Assembly (NCBI RefSeq): GCF_003985145.1
Contig: NZ_ML133523.1
Location: 320,855-384,854 of the forward strand
Origin: Rhizobium anhuiense
Lineage (GTDB): Bacteria > Pseudomonadota > Alphaproteobacteria > Rhizobiales > Rhizobiaceae
Direction of reading: 5' to 3'
DNA length: 64,000 nt
The position numbers were made by a program, and so were the translations under genes. This document shows, piece by piece, positions 28,981-36,584 of this stretch; within the stretch, counting starts at the first letter, position 1, and each line of letters opens with the position of its first letter. Below the pieces are notes generated by a model. It was not told the origin of the DNA, ran no database searches, and saw nothing but the letters and a program-made list of their open reading frames with translations.

Positions 28981-29155
28981 CCCCTCACCCTAACCCTCTC
29001 CCCGCAAACGGGGCGAGGCGACGTGCCAAACGCAACGTCGAGGGTAAAGGAAGCCGGCGCGGCATATCCCTTCTCCCCGCGAGCGGGGGTCGGAAGGACG
29101 GGTCGAGACACGTGGCCCGACCCAGGCAGAGGTGCCGGCAGGCAGATGAGGGGCC
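28981..29155. repeat. RIME-like intergenic repeat, copy 3 of 4
   Basis: The element begins CCCCTCACCCTAACCCTCTC and ends near GGCAGGCAGATGAGGGGCCG, so it lies in inverse orientation to the copies at 4651 and 21040. It contains CTTCTCCCCGCGAGCGGGGG, a GC-rich hairpin. Together with the repeat at 28774 it makes up most of the 436-base gap between the ycaQ-like gene and bioM; no gene is seen in that gap. Confidence 0.78.
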
Positions 29156-29182
29156 GGCATCGGCAATCTCAGCCGATGAAAA

Positions 29183-29872
29183 ATGCGAGGGATGGGTTTG
29201 GATATTCGTTTCGAAGGTGCGGGGGTCAGTTTCGGGGCGCGGGTGGCGCTGCAGCCGCTGACGCTTGGCATCAGTGGGAAACGCATCGGCGTCATCGGGC
29301 TGAACGGTTCGGGCAAGACCACGTTCGCGCGGCTGATCAACGGATTGACCAAGCCGTCGATCGGCCGCGTCACCGTCAATGGCCGCGACACCGGCGATGA
29401 GAAATCTGCGGTGGCCGATGTCGGCTTCATCTTCCAATCGCCGCAGAACCAGATCATCCTGCCGATCGTCAAAGACGACATCGCCTTCGGGCTGAAGCGG
29501 CGCGGCTTCACCAAGGCGGAGATCGAGGCGAAGGTCCAGGCGGTGCTGGCCCGCTTCGGCGCTGAGGCCCTGGCCGATCGCCGCGCGCACGAGCTTTCCG
29601 GCGGCGAGCTGCAGGTGGCCGCTCTCTGCTCGGTGCTGGCGACGGGGCCGGGCATTCTGATCCTCGATGAACCCACCAACCAGCTCGATCTCAAGAACCG
29701 GGCGCTGGTCGAAAGGATCATCGCCGGGCTCTCGGAAAGCGCCATCGTCATCACCCATGATCTCGACCTGATCGCCGATTTCGAGCGGGTGCTGCTGTTT
29801 CATGAGGGCCGGCTTGCCGCCGATGCGCCGGCTGCCGAGGCGATCGCCCGCTACAGGGAGATCGCCGCCTGA
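29183..29872 (+). CDS. bioM: Biotin ECF transporter ATPase BioM
   Basis: This 229-residue ATP-binding subunit energises biotin uptake. It has Walker A (GLNGSGKTT), a Q-loop (FQSPQNQ), the ABC signature LSGGE, Walker B (ILILDEPTN) and the switch histidine in VITHDLD. The true start is uncertain: ATG at 29183, ATG at 29192 or TTG at 29198 are all in frame, and GAGGG at 29187 best suits the TTG. The stop overlaps the bioN start (TGATG). Neighbours bioN and bioY make the biotin assignment firm. Confidence 0.92.
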   Translation: MRGMGLDIRFEGAGVSFGARVALQPLTLGISGKRIGVIGLNGSGKTTFARLINGLTKPSIGRVTVNGRDTGDEKSAVADVGFIFQSPQNQIILPIVKDDIAFGLKRRGFTKAEIEAKVQAVLARFGAEALADRRAHELSGGELQVAALCSVLATGPGILILDEPTNQLDLKNRALVERIIAGLSESAIVITHDLDLIADFERVLLFHEGRLAADAPAAEAIARYREIAA

Positions 29873-30480
29873 TGCAATCGCTCTATGTCGAGGGCAACAG
29901 CGTGATGCACCGGCTTTCGCCGCGGCTGAAGCTGTTGTCGCTGACGGCCTTCGGCGTCCTGCTGTTTATCAGCGGGAATCTCGTCCTGCTTTCGATCGCC
30001 GTGCTGCTGACGGCGGTTCTCTATGGCATGGTCGGCCTGCCGTTTGCCGATGCCCTCAGGCGGCTGCGGCCGATCTTCCTGACGATTGCGGTCGTGGCGC
30101 TCTTCAACCTGATCTTCAATCCCTGGCAGCAGGCGCTGGTACCCCTGCTGCGGCTGACCGCACTGATGCTGCTCGCCGCCACGGTGACGGCGACGACGTC
30201 GATCAGCGCCTTCATCGACGAGGTGACCGCCCTTGCCCGCCCGCTCGAACGCACCGGCTGGGTGCAGGCCGACGATATCGGCCTGGCGCTTGGGCTGGTG
30301 CTGCGTTTCGTGCCTGAGATCGTCGGCCGTTATCAGGCGATTCGCGAGGCGCACAGGGCGCGCGGGCTGAAAATCCGGCCGATAACGCTGCTTGCGCCGC
30401 TGATCATCCTGACGCTCAGGGATGCGGATAATATCGCCGCGGCGATTGACGCGCGCGGTATTCGGCGGTATGTGAGTTAA
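29872..30480 (+). CDS. bioN: Biotin ECF transporter transmembrane subunit BioN
   Basis: This 202-residue protein is the EcfT-type coupling subunit, with about five membrane helices. Two coupling-helix motifs with A-R-G are present: HRARGLK (about residue 161-167) and DARGIRR near the C-terminus, which contact the ATPase. It shares a one-base overlap with bioM (TGATG) and lies 21 bases upstream of bioY. The protein is shorter than many EcfT subunits but typical for BioN. Confidence 0.92.
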   Translation: MQSLYVEGNSVMHRLSPRLKLLSLTAFGVLLFISGNLVLLSIAVLLTAVLYGMVGLPFADALRRLRPIFLTIAVVALFNLIFNPWQQALVPLLRLTALMLLAATVTATTSISAFIDEVTALARPLERTGWVQADDIGLALGLVLRFVPEIVGRYQAIREAHRARGLKIRPITLLAPLIILTLRDADNIAAAIDARGIRRYVS

Positions 30481-30501
30481 AGATTAATAAACACGGAATT
30501 C

Positions 30502-31068
30502 ATGATGAGCACTCGCGACCTCGTTCTTACCGCCCTCTTTGCCGCGATCATCGTGGCGCTCGGCCTGCTGCCGCCGATCTCGCTCGGCTTCATTCCGGTG
30601 CCGATCACCGCCCAATCCCTCGGCGTCATGATGGCCGGCGTCGTGCTCGGAGCCCGGCGCGGGGCGATTGCCGTGCTGATCGTGCTGGTGCTGGTCGCCA
30701 TCGGCCTGCCGGTGCTTTCCGGCGGCCGCGGCGGGCTTGCGATCTTCGCGTCACCAACGGCCGGCTTCCTGATCGGCTGGATCTTTGCCGCCTTCGTCAC
30801 CGGCTATCTCAGCGAACGGCTGGTCAACCATCAGCAATCCGCTCTGGTGCAGACGGTGAGCTTCTTCCTCACCGCCATGGCCGGCGGCATCGTCGTGCTC
30901 TACGCCTTCGGCATCACCTATCTCGCCACCGTCGCCGGCCTCGGCTTCACGAAAGCCTTCGTCGGCTCGATGGCCTTCATTCCCGGCGATGTAATCAAGG
31001 CTTTCGTCGCAGCCCTGCTTGGCCGTGCCGTCATGGTCGGTTATCCCCTGCTGCCGTCGCGCGCCTGA
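30502..31068 (+). CDS. bioY: Biotin-binding S component BioY
   Basis: This 188-residue membrane protein binds biotin and docks on BioMN. Signatures are ITAQSLGVMMAGVVLGARRG near the N-terminus, the GLPVLSGGRGGLAIFASPTAGF loop (shown in part), and IPGDVIKAFVAALL at the C-terminus. BioY can function alone with low activity in some bacteria, but here the full module is present. Two ATG codons in a row begin the gene. No BioR operator (TTAT..ATAA palindrome) was seen upstream of bioM or bioY. Confidence 0.95.
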   Translation: MMSTRDLVLTALFAAIIVALGLLPPISLGFIPVPITAQSLGVMMAGVVLGARRGAIAVLIVLVLVAIGLPVLSGGRGGLAIFASPTAGFLIGWIFAAFVTGYLSERLVNHQQSALVQTVSFFLTAMAGGIVVLYAFGITYLATVAGLGFTKAFVGSMAFIPGDVIKAFVAALLGRAVMVGYPLLPSRA

Positions 31069-31099
31069 CGCACAAGCCGTTATTGTCTACGAATACCCG

Positions 31100-31177
31100 A
31101 CGGCCCCTTCGGGGGCCGTTGGGCTTAAAGACGCAGATGGCCAAAAGCGAAAGCCTTCACCGGGCGCTCCGCCCGGT
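31100..31177 (+). terminator. Two back-to-back hairpins downstream of bioY
   Basis: The first hairpin (31100-31119) is ACGGCCCC-TTCG-GGGGCCGT, a perfect 8-base-pair stem with a stable UUCG tetraloop. The second (31159-31177) is ACCGGGCG-CTC-CGCCCGGT, also perfect. Neither is followed by a long T-run, so they may attenuate or stabilise more than terminate. They lie between bioY and the GXWXG-type gene. Confidence 0.65.
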
Positions 31178-31245
31178 CCGCAGGAACGGGAACTTCCAAA
31201 CCTTCCTTTCATTTTTCCGCAATGAACGTTCCTGAAGGAGAACCC

Positions 31246-31758
31246 ATGCGAGGCGACCAGCAGGAGGAGATGGCTGCCTGGTTCCGCTCGCTGGATCCTG
31301 TCCAGCCGAAGGAGATGGTCGGCCTTTGGAGCGGCCTCGGTATTCCGTCGGATCATCCACTGGACGGCGTGCTCGAGAATCTCAACTGGTTTGGCAAGCG
31401 CTTCCATTCCCACATGCGGGCGGACGCCCTGCTCTTCACGTGGAGACCGGGCCGACTCGTGCCGCTCGAGCCAAGTTTCTTACCGGTTAGGCTGGCAATC
31501 AAGTTGGCGCCCTTTGGCCGGACATTCGTCGCCCGCAGCTGGTTCTCATACCTGCAGAAGATGCTTCGAGCGAGAGGCACGACCGCTTCGTTGCGGCTTC
31601 AGGCCCTGGACGGCATCGAAACGGCTGCGATGATCTACGACAAACAGCCGATCGTGGACTACTTCCGGAGGATTGACGATGACGAGATTGCCGGAATGAT
31701 GTGCGTGCGCGACGACTCCCGGCGGTTCTTCTTCAAGCTCCGGAAAGTGATGGACTGA
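31246..31758 (+). CDS. GXWXG/DUF4334 domain protein
   Basis: This 170-residue protein contains MVGLWSGLGIPSDHPLDG (the GXWXG-type motif) followed by LENLNWFGKRF, and a C-terminal region with AAMIYDKQPIVDYFRRIDDD and MMCVRDDSRRFFFKLRKV typical of DUF4334. Function of this pair of domains is unknown. The ATG at 31246 is chosen because it follows AAGGAG; an ATG eight codons earlier lacks a site. It is 87 bases upstream of the alpha/beta hydrolase gene and may be co-transcribed with it. Confidence 0.8.
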   Translation: MRGDQQEEMAAWFRSLDPVQPKEMVGLWSGLGIPSDHPLDGVLENLNWFGKRFHSHMRADALLFTWRPGRLVPLEPSFLPVRLAIKLAPFGRTFVARSWFSYLQKMLRARGTTASLRLQALDGIETAAMIYDKQPIVDYFRRIDDDEIAGMMCVRDDSRRFFFKLRKVMD

Positions 31759-31845
31759 GCTGTGCAGCAAACGGCTGGCGGCTGGATAATCTTTCCTCAA
31801 TCCAAAACAGCCCGAACATGCTACGAAAGCAGGGAAGAGGACGAA

Positions 31846-32634
31846 ATGACCGTCATCGATCGAAATCATGTTCAAATCCGCGGCGATGGTCAGCGTGCGA
31901 TGATCTTTTCGCATGGATTCGGATGCGACCAGAACATGTGGCGCTTCGTGGCGCCGGCTTTCGAAGGTGACTTCAAGACGGTGCTGTTCGATCACGTCGG
32001 CGCGGGACGATCCGATCTTGCGGCTTATGATGCCGGAAAATATTCTTCCCTGTCCGGTTATGCCGATGACCTCGTGGAAATTTGCCGTGCGCTCGGCCTG
32101 ACGCAAACCGTCTTCGTCGGGCACTCCGTCAGCGCGATGATCGGCGTCATCGCGTCGCTTGAGGCGCCGGACCTGTTTGAAAGCCTGGTCCTTGTCGGGC
32201 CGTCGCCGCGCTATATCAACGACGGTGACTATATCGGCGGTTTCAGCGCGGCTGATATAGACGACCTCCTGCAGTCGTTGGACGACAATCACATGGGCTG
32301 GTCTGCCGCCATGGCGCCTGTCATCATGGGCAATCCGGATCGACCGGAACTCGCCGAAGAGCTGACAAACAGTTTCTGCCGCACCGATCCCGAGATCGCC
32401 AAGGCCTTCGCACGGGTGACCTTCACGTCGGACAATCGCAGCGACCTCCAGCGCGTCACCGCCAGAACGCTGATCCTTCAATGCCGCGACGATATCATCG
32501 CCTCCGAAGAGATCGGCGAATTCGTCCATCAACAGATCCCCGATAGTCAATTGGTCGCGCTGAACGCCAGTGGCCACTGCCCCAACCTCAGCGCTCCCGG
32601 CGAGGTCATATCGGCAATCCGGCGGTTCGTCTGA
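31846..32634 (+). CDS. RsbQ/KAI2-like alpha/beta hydrolase
   Basis: This 262-residue alpha/beta-hydrolase has the predicted triad S94 (GHSVSAM), D215 or D216 (CRDDIIAS) and H244 (ASGHCPN), close to the positions reported for Bacillus RsbQ. SHGFGCDQNMWR forms the oxyanion region, and VLFDHVGAGRSD and GPSPRYIND are typical of the RsbQ/KAI2/D14 group. RsbQ cooperates with the PAS domain of the RsbP phosphatase in energy-stress sensing; plant relatives sense karrikins and strigolactones. The ATG follows AGAGGA. Its stop overlaps the kinase start (TGATG), so the two are coupled. Confidence 0.88.
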   Translation: MTVIDRNHVQIRGDGQRAMIFSHGFGCDQNMWRFVAPAFEGDFKTVLFDHVGAGRSDLAAYDAGKYSSLSGYADDLVEICRALGLTQTVFVGHSVSAMIGVIASLEAPDLFESLVLVGPSPRYINDGDYIGGFSAADIDDLLQSLDDNHMGWSAAMAPVIMGNPDRPELAEELTNSFCRTDPEIAKAFARVTFTSDNRSDLQRVTARTLILQCRDDIIASEEIGEFVHQQIPDSQLVALNASGHCPNLSAPGEVISAIRRFV

Positions 32635-33773
32635 TGACCGGCGCCGGCACGCAAGGCTCCCCGCCGACCGAGGACCTCGAGGACCTCTACGAAAACGCAC
32701 CCTGCGGCTATCTTTCGCTGCAGCCGGACGGGCGCATCGTCAAGGTGAACCGGACGCTTTCGGCCTGGATCGGCATCCCTGTCGATCAGCTTCTCGGCAA
32801 ACGGCTCCATGATCTGCTCAACATGCCGGGCCGGATATTCTACGAAACCCATTTTGCGCCCTTGCTGCGCATGCAGGGGTTTTTCAACGAGGTTGCCCTC
32901 GATCTTGTGACATCAGATGGCAGAAAGCTGCCCGTGCTCGCCAATGCAATGGAACGGCGTGCCGAAGACGGCGCCTTGCTTTTCACCCGTGTGACGATGT
33001 TTCAGGCCGCCGAGCGTCGCCGGTATGAACGGGAACTGGTCGACGCGCGCGCCGCCGCGGACGCGGCCAGTGCCATGGTCAAATCCCAGCTCGAGCTCGA
33101 ACAGGAAACCGCCGAGCTGCGGGAACAGTTCATCGCCATCCTCGGCCATGACCTGCGCAACCCGCTTGCCTCGATCGCGGCCGCGGCGCGCATGCTGCGA
33201 AAGGAAGAGCAGACCGATCGCGCCACGAAAATTCTCGATTTGATGCAGGGCAGCGTCATCCGCATGTCCGGCCTGATCGACAACGTGCTCGACTTCGCGC
33301 GCGGACAATTGGGCGGCGGCATCACGCTCAAGAGGCAAGTGGAGGATCTCGAGCCGATCTTGCGGCAGGTCATCGATGAACTCCGCTCCAGCCATCCCGA
33401 CCGCGCAATCGAGGTAAGCATCGAATTCGACGGACCGATAAATTGCGACAGCGGCCGGATCGGTCAGCTGGTCTCCAATCTTCTGGGCAATGCCCTGACC
33501 CATGGAACGCCGGATGAACCGGTGCGGTTTTCTGCGGCAACCGACGAGCAAAGGCTGGAGCTTTGGATCGCCAATGGCGGCGCCCCGATTTCCAGCGATG
33601 CGATGACAGGGCTCTTTCAACCTTTCTTCAAAGGCGAAGCCGGGACAAGTCAAAGAGGATTGGGGCTCGGCCTACACATCGCCTCGGAAATCGCCCGCGC
33701 CCATGGCGGGACGATCATGGTAAGTTCCGATGACGAGGAGACACGCTTCACCTTTGTGATGCCGTTGGATTGA
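32634..33773 (+). CDS. Soluble PAS-domain sensor histidine kinase
   Basis: This 379-residue protein has an N-terminal PAS domain (residues about 15-130, beginning LYENAPCGYLSLQPDGRIV in part), a coiled-coil linker, a HisKA domain with phosphoacceptor H172 in LGHDLRNPL, and an ATPase domain with N-box NLLGNALTHG and G-box GLGLGLHIASEI. No membrane helix is present, so it is cytoplasmic. The upstream hydrolase probably feeds a signal to the PAS domain, by analogy with RsbQ-RsbP. No response regulator lies nearby, so the partner is unknown. Confidence 0.9.
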   Translation: MTGAGTQGSPPTEDLEDLYENAPCGYLSLQPDGRIVKVNRTLSAWIGIPVDQLLGKRLHDLLNMPGRIFYETHFAPLLRMQGFFNEVALDLVTSDGRKLPVLANAMERRAEDGALLFTRVTMFQAAERRRYERELVDARAAADAASAMVKSQLELEQETAELREQFIAILGHDLRNPLASIAAAARMLRKEEQTDRATKILDLMQGSVIRMSGLIDNVLDFARGQLGGGITLKRQVEDLEPILRQVIDELRSSHPDRAIEVSIEFDGPINCDSGRIGQLVSNLLGNALTHGTPDEPVRFSAATDEQRLELWIANGGAPISSDAMTGLFQPFFKGEAGTSQRGLGLGLHIASEIARAHGGTIMVSSDDEETRFTFVMPLD

Positions 33774-33802
33774 CCAAGCTGGCGTGCGGCTCCTAGGCTC
33801 AG

Positions 33803-34948
33803 CTACACCCGAGACTCTTTCGCCTGCAAACCAGCACCGCGCTGCCCAAGCCTGTCGAAGACCGATCGTAAAATGCTGCGGATGGGAGGCTCTCCCCATT
33901 TGCACACAGCCAGCGACATTGCACAGATGATTGCAACGGCCAAAGCCAGCGCCAGCAGCGGTGTCATCCCCAGACCGGTCAGCCAGTCGAGAAGTTGAAC
34001 GCCGATCGCGAAATGCAGAAGATAAAGCGGGTAGGTCATCGCGCCGAGGGTTTTGACCGATTGCAGGAAGCCGGTCGGCAGACGACTGATCTGCCTGGCA
34101 TAAGTCACGCCGGCGACGATCGATATCAGCCCCGCCACCCAGATTGCGATTGCGGGAAGCGGCGAGAAGGAATGACCGGCTGCGGCGAGAGTGCGGTCGC
34201 TGGTATTTTCGCCCGCCATATATATCTGGGCAGCCCCAGTCACCAAGGCGCAGGCAAAACCCACCCAGGAAATTCGGCTCATCCGAGTTTGAGACAAAAG
34301 CCATATGTAGATGTAGATGCCGATGGCAAATTGGCAGCCATAATAAAACGGGATGGCCCGCCAGGCCGTCTCCGTGAATATGGCCAGACTGTCTGAATCG
34401 GGAAAGGCGTTTAACAGGGCAACGAAAACGGTGCTGGCCAGCGACAGGCCGAGCGCCAGGGCAGGTATCCTCACCTTTTGACCGGTCGCGCAGAGGATGA
34501 AGACCAGAGCGTAGAAGCAGATCTCACATGCCAGGGTCCAATATTGACCATCGATCCATGGGCCGCCGGGATAGAGAGTGATCGATCTGAGGTAGTTCTT
34601 GATGACACGTCTGTTCACATCTTGCGTGGCGATGACAATCAGCGTCAGTGATGCGCAAATCCATACCGCCGGATAAAGCCGCAGAATTCGTCCCTTGAGA
34701 AATGACATCGGAGTGGCTGCAGCGGCAGAGTTGACGATGACGAGCCCCGATATGACGAAGAACAATTCGACGCCGACCCATCCGGGTTGGGCGACATTCT
34801 CAATCAGAGGCATTTTGTAGGGTCTCAGATATAAGGGCGAAGCCCAGGAAGCAAATCCAAGATGAAATACCGTCACCATCAATGCGCACACAAATCGTAG
34901 TGCGTCGACACCGTAAATATACGGGCTGCCGGCTTGAAATTTTACCAT
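33803..34948 (-). CDS. Acyltransferase 3 family membrane protein
   Basis: This 381-residue protein has about ten membrane helices and the acyltransferase-3 pattern: GVDALRFVCALMVTVFHLGF (conserved histidine in the first helix), FFVISGLVIVNS, and KGRILRLYPAVW. Family members O-acylate lipopolysaccharide, exopolysaccharide or Nod factors; the target here is unknown. The ATG at 34948 follows a G-rich site (GGGGGGA). It converges with the histidine kinase gene, 29 bases between stops. Base composition is lower in GC than the core genes, suggesting acquisition. Confidence 0.88.
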   Translation of the reverse strand: MVKFQAGSPYIYGVDALRFVCALMVTVFHLGFASWASPLYLRPYKMPLIENVAQPGWVGVELFFVISGLVIVNSAAAATPMSFLKGRILRLYPAVWICASLTLIVIATQDVNRRVIKNYLRSITLYPGGPWIDGQYWTLACEICFYALVFILCATGQKVRIPALALGLSLASTVFVALLNAFPDSDSLAIFTETAWRAIPFYYGCQFAIGIYIYIWLLSQTRMSRISWVGFACALVTGAAQIYMAGENTSDRTLAAAGHSFSPLPAIAIWVAGLISIVAGVTYARQISRLPTGFLQSVKTLGAMTYPLYLLHFAIGVQLLDWLTGLGMTPLLALALAVAIICAMSLAVCKWGEPPIRSILRSVFDRLGQRGAGLQAKESRV

Positions 34949-35124
34949 AGCGATTCCCCCCAAACCCTAGCCATCTACTACCTGGACTTGGGCATTGGTG
35001 CAATATACTCGCATTTGGCGTGGGAATTATAATCGTGGCTCAGTATGGCCACTTGCCGGGCAGATAGCGTCAGCAGCCCTGTCTCCGTTCCGGTCTATTG
35101 CCGTCACGGCCGGAATCCGGGCAA

Positions 35125-35146
35125 CAAAAAACCGCCTTGAGGCGGT
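35125..35146 (-). terminator. Intrinsic terminator of the small Gly/Asp-rich protein gene
   Basis: Stem ACCGCCT (35131-35137) pairs with AGGCGGT (35140-35146) around a 2-base loop. On the minus strand it is followed by a run of six T residues. It lies 28 bases past the stop of the gene at 35174-35386, a clean rho-independent terminator. Confidence 0.88.
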
Positions 35147-35173
35147 CGGGCATTCTATCGATTTCAGTTTGAT

Positions 35174-35386
35174 TTAGTCTCCTCCTCCACCATCTCCCCC
35201 GCCATCACAGCCGCCGTCGCCTGAGGCGTCGAACCAGCCTCCCCCTCCATCGCCGGAGCCTTCCGAATTGCCCCACCTGCGCTTGGTGTTTGCGGTGGTC
35301 TGGGTGGCTCTTTCTGCCCTTGCGATCAGCGCAAAGATCAGTGCGAAGCCTCCAACGATCCCGGTAGCCACAAGAAATGTCTCCAA
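35174..35386 (-). CDS. Small Gly/Asp-rich membrane protein
   Basis: This 70-residue protein has an N-terminal membrane helix (about residues 5-23), a short basic segment (RATQTTANTKRR) and a tail of about 30 residues dominated by Gly and Asp with a single Cys (GGCDGGGDGGGGD at the end). The start is TTG at 35386, with AGAGGA five to six bases upstream, and an intrinsic terminator follows. Those signals make a real gene likely despite its size. No function is recognised; the tail could bind cations or be a disordered surface anchor. Confidence 0.72.
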   Translation of the reverse strand: METFLVATGIVGGFALIFALIARAERATQTTANTKRRWGNSEGSGDGGGGWFDASGDGGCDGGGDGGGGD

Positions 35387-35463
35387 TCAGTATCCTCTCG
35401 TTGTTTCAGGAAATCTCGTTTCCTGACTAAAATAGTAGATTACTTTCCCACTCCTGGAAATAG

Positions 35464-35493
35464 CCTGAATATGAAACTTTCATGACATTCAGG
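35464..35493. terminator. Bulged hairpin downstream of the LysR gene
   Basis: Outer arms CCTGAAT (35464-35470) and ATTCAGG (35487-35493) pair, and inner arms ATGAAA and TTTCAT pair around one base, leaving a 3-base bulge (35484-35486). It lies 38 bases past the stop of the LysR gene and before the start region of the small Gly/Asp-rich protein gene. There is no T-run, so its role as terminator is uncertain. Confidence 0.5.
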
Positions 35494-35530
35494 ATCACGT
35501 CAAAACTCTGCGTGGCATCGAATTCGAGTG

Positions 35531-36445
35531 TCAGGCAAGCTCGGCATAATGGGCAAGCTTGTCTTGAAGCATGGTCAGAATGCGGTCTCGTCCGGGATCG
35601 CGGACGCCCTTCAACCACGCGACCGAGAGTGGCAGCTTGTTCATGGCGGCCCTCCCCTCCATGTCCAGAGCGATGTAACGGACGCCGCTGACGGCGAGCC
35701 GGGATGTCCATTGGGGTACGATCGCCAGCCCGATCTGCGCGGCCACGAGGTTGACGATCGTCTGCTTTTCTTCCGCAAGCTGGGCCACCCGTGCCTGCAG
35801 TCCCGCCTCGATGAACAGCTTCATCGTCAGGTCATGGCTATGCGGGCGCGACCGACGCTCCGGGACGATCAACGGTTCGTCGGCGAGGTCTTCGATTCTC
35901 ACGCTGGCTCTCGACGCCAGCCGATGGCTCTCGGACATGGCGACGACCGCGGTCTCATGGAAAAGAAACATCGTCTTCAGCTTGGGGTCGACGATATCGG
36001 GGGCGCGGATGAATGCCAAATCCAATGAGCCCGACAGGAGCTTGGGGATCAGCCTGATCGTCTTGTCTTCCAACAACTGCGTCGAGACCTCGGGGCACTG
36101 CTGCCGGAAATCGTGCAGCAACATCGGTACGAGCCCTGCTGCCGCGCTGTCGATCGCCCCGATCCGCAGCACATCCGCTCTTGCCTGGCGGGACGTGTGG
36201 AACCGTTGCTGAAGAGCTTCGGTCTTGGCCAGGATCTCCCGCGCGCCTTCCAGGAGGACGAGGCCGTCTTCCGTCAGCGACACGCTGCGTGTCGTTCGCG
36301 CCATCAGCCGCGTCCCAAGGGATTCCTCAAGCAGGCGTATGTGCCGCGACAGCGACGCCGGCAGGAGGCCGAGCTTTTGGGCGGCCCGCCCGAAATGAAG
36401 CTCATCGGCCACCGACACGAAACATCGAAGCTGGTTCAGGTCCAC
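35531..36445 (-). CDS. LysR family regulator of the tartrate-type locus
   Basis: This 304-residue LysR-type regulator has an N-terminal winged helix-turn-helix ([20 protein letters not shown], residues about 18-37) and a two-lobed effector domain. The start is GTG at 36445. It diverges from the MFS carrier gene and shares its 139-base promoter region, the classic arrangement for a LysR activator. In Agrobacterium vitis the tartrate genes ttuBCD are controlled by the LysR protein TtuA, so this may be the counterpart; the effector is inferred, not shown. Confidence 0.9.
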   Translation of the reverse strand: MDLNQLRCFVSVADELHFGRAAQKLGLLPASLSRHIRLLEESLGTRLMARTTRSVSLTEDGLVLLEGAREILAKTEALQQRFHTSRQARADVLRIGAIDSAAAGLVPMLLHDFRQQCPEVSTQLLEDKTIRLIPKLLSGSLDLAFIRAPDIVDPKLKTMFLFHETAVVAMSESHRLASRASVRIEDLADEPLIVPERRSRPHSHDLTMKLFIEAGLQARVAQLAEEKQTIVNLVAAQIGLAIVPQWTSRLAVSGVRYIALDMEGRAAMNKLPLSVAWLKGVRDPGRDRILTMLQDKLAHYAELA

Positions 36446-36464
36446 GAACGTCTGCTCCGGAATT

Positions 36465-36489
36465 CGATTATATCAAATTTTTATATATT
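36465..36489. promoter_or_regulatory. AT-rich imperfect palindrome in the LysR/MFS promoter region
   Basis: GATTATAT (36465-36472) and ATATATTC (36482-36489) form an inverted repeat with one mismatch and a 9-base spacer. The AT-rich block stands out in a GC-rich setting and lies between the divergent LysR and MFS starts. It fits the T-N11-A style of LysR operators. Confidence 0.5.
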
Positions 36490-36584
36490 CTTGTGTCGCT
36501 TGAGGATCAAGCCGCCGGTGGTCATAGATGTTCACAAGCGCAGGAGGTGCGCTCTGTTATCATCCATTCCGGGAGGAGACCGTC

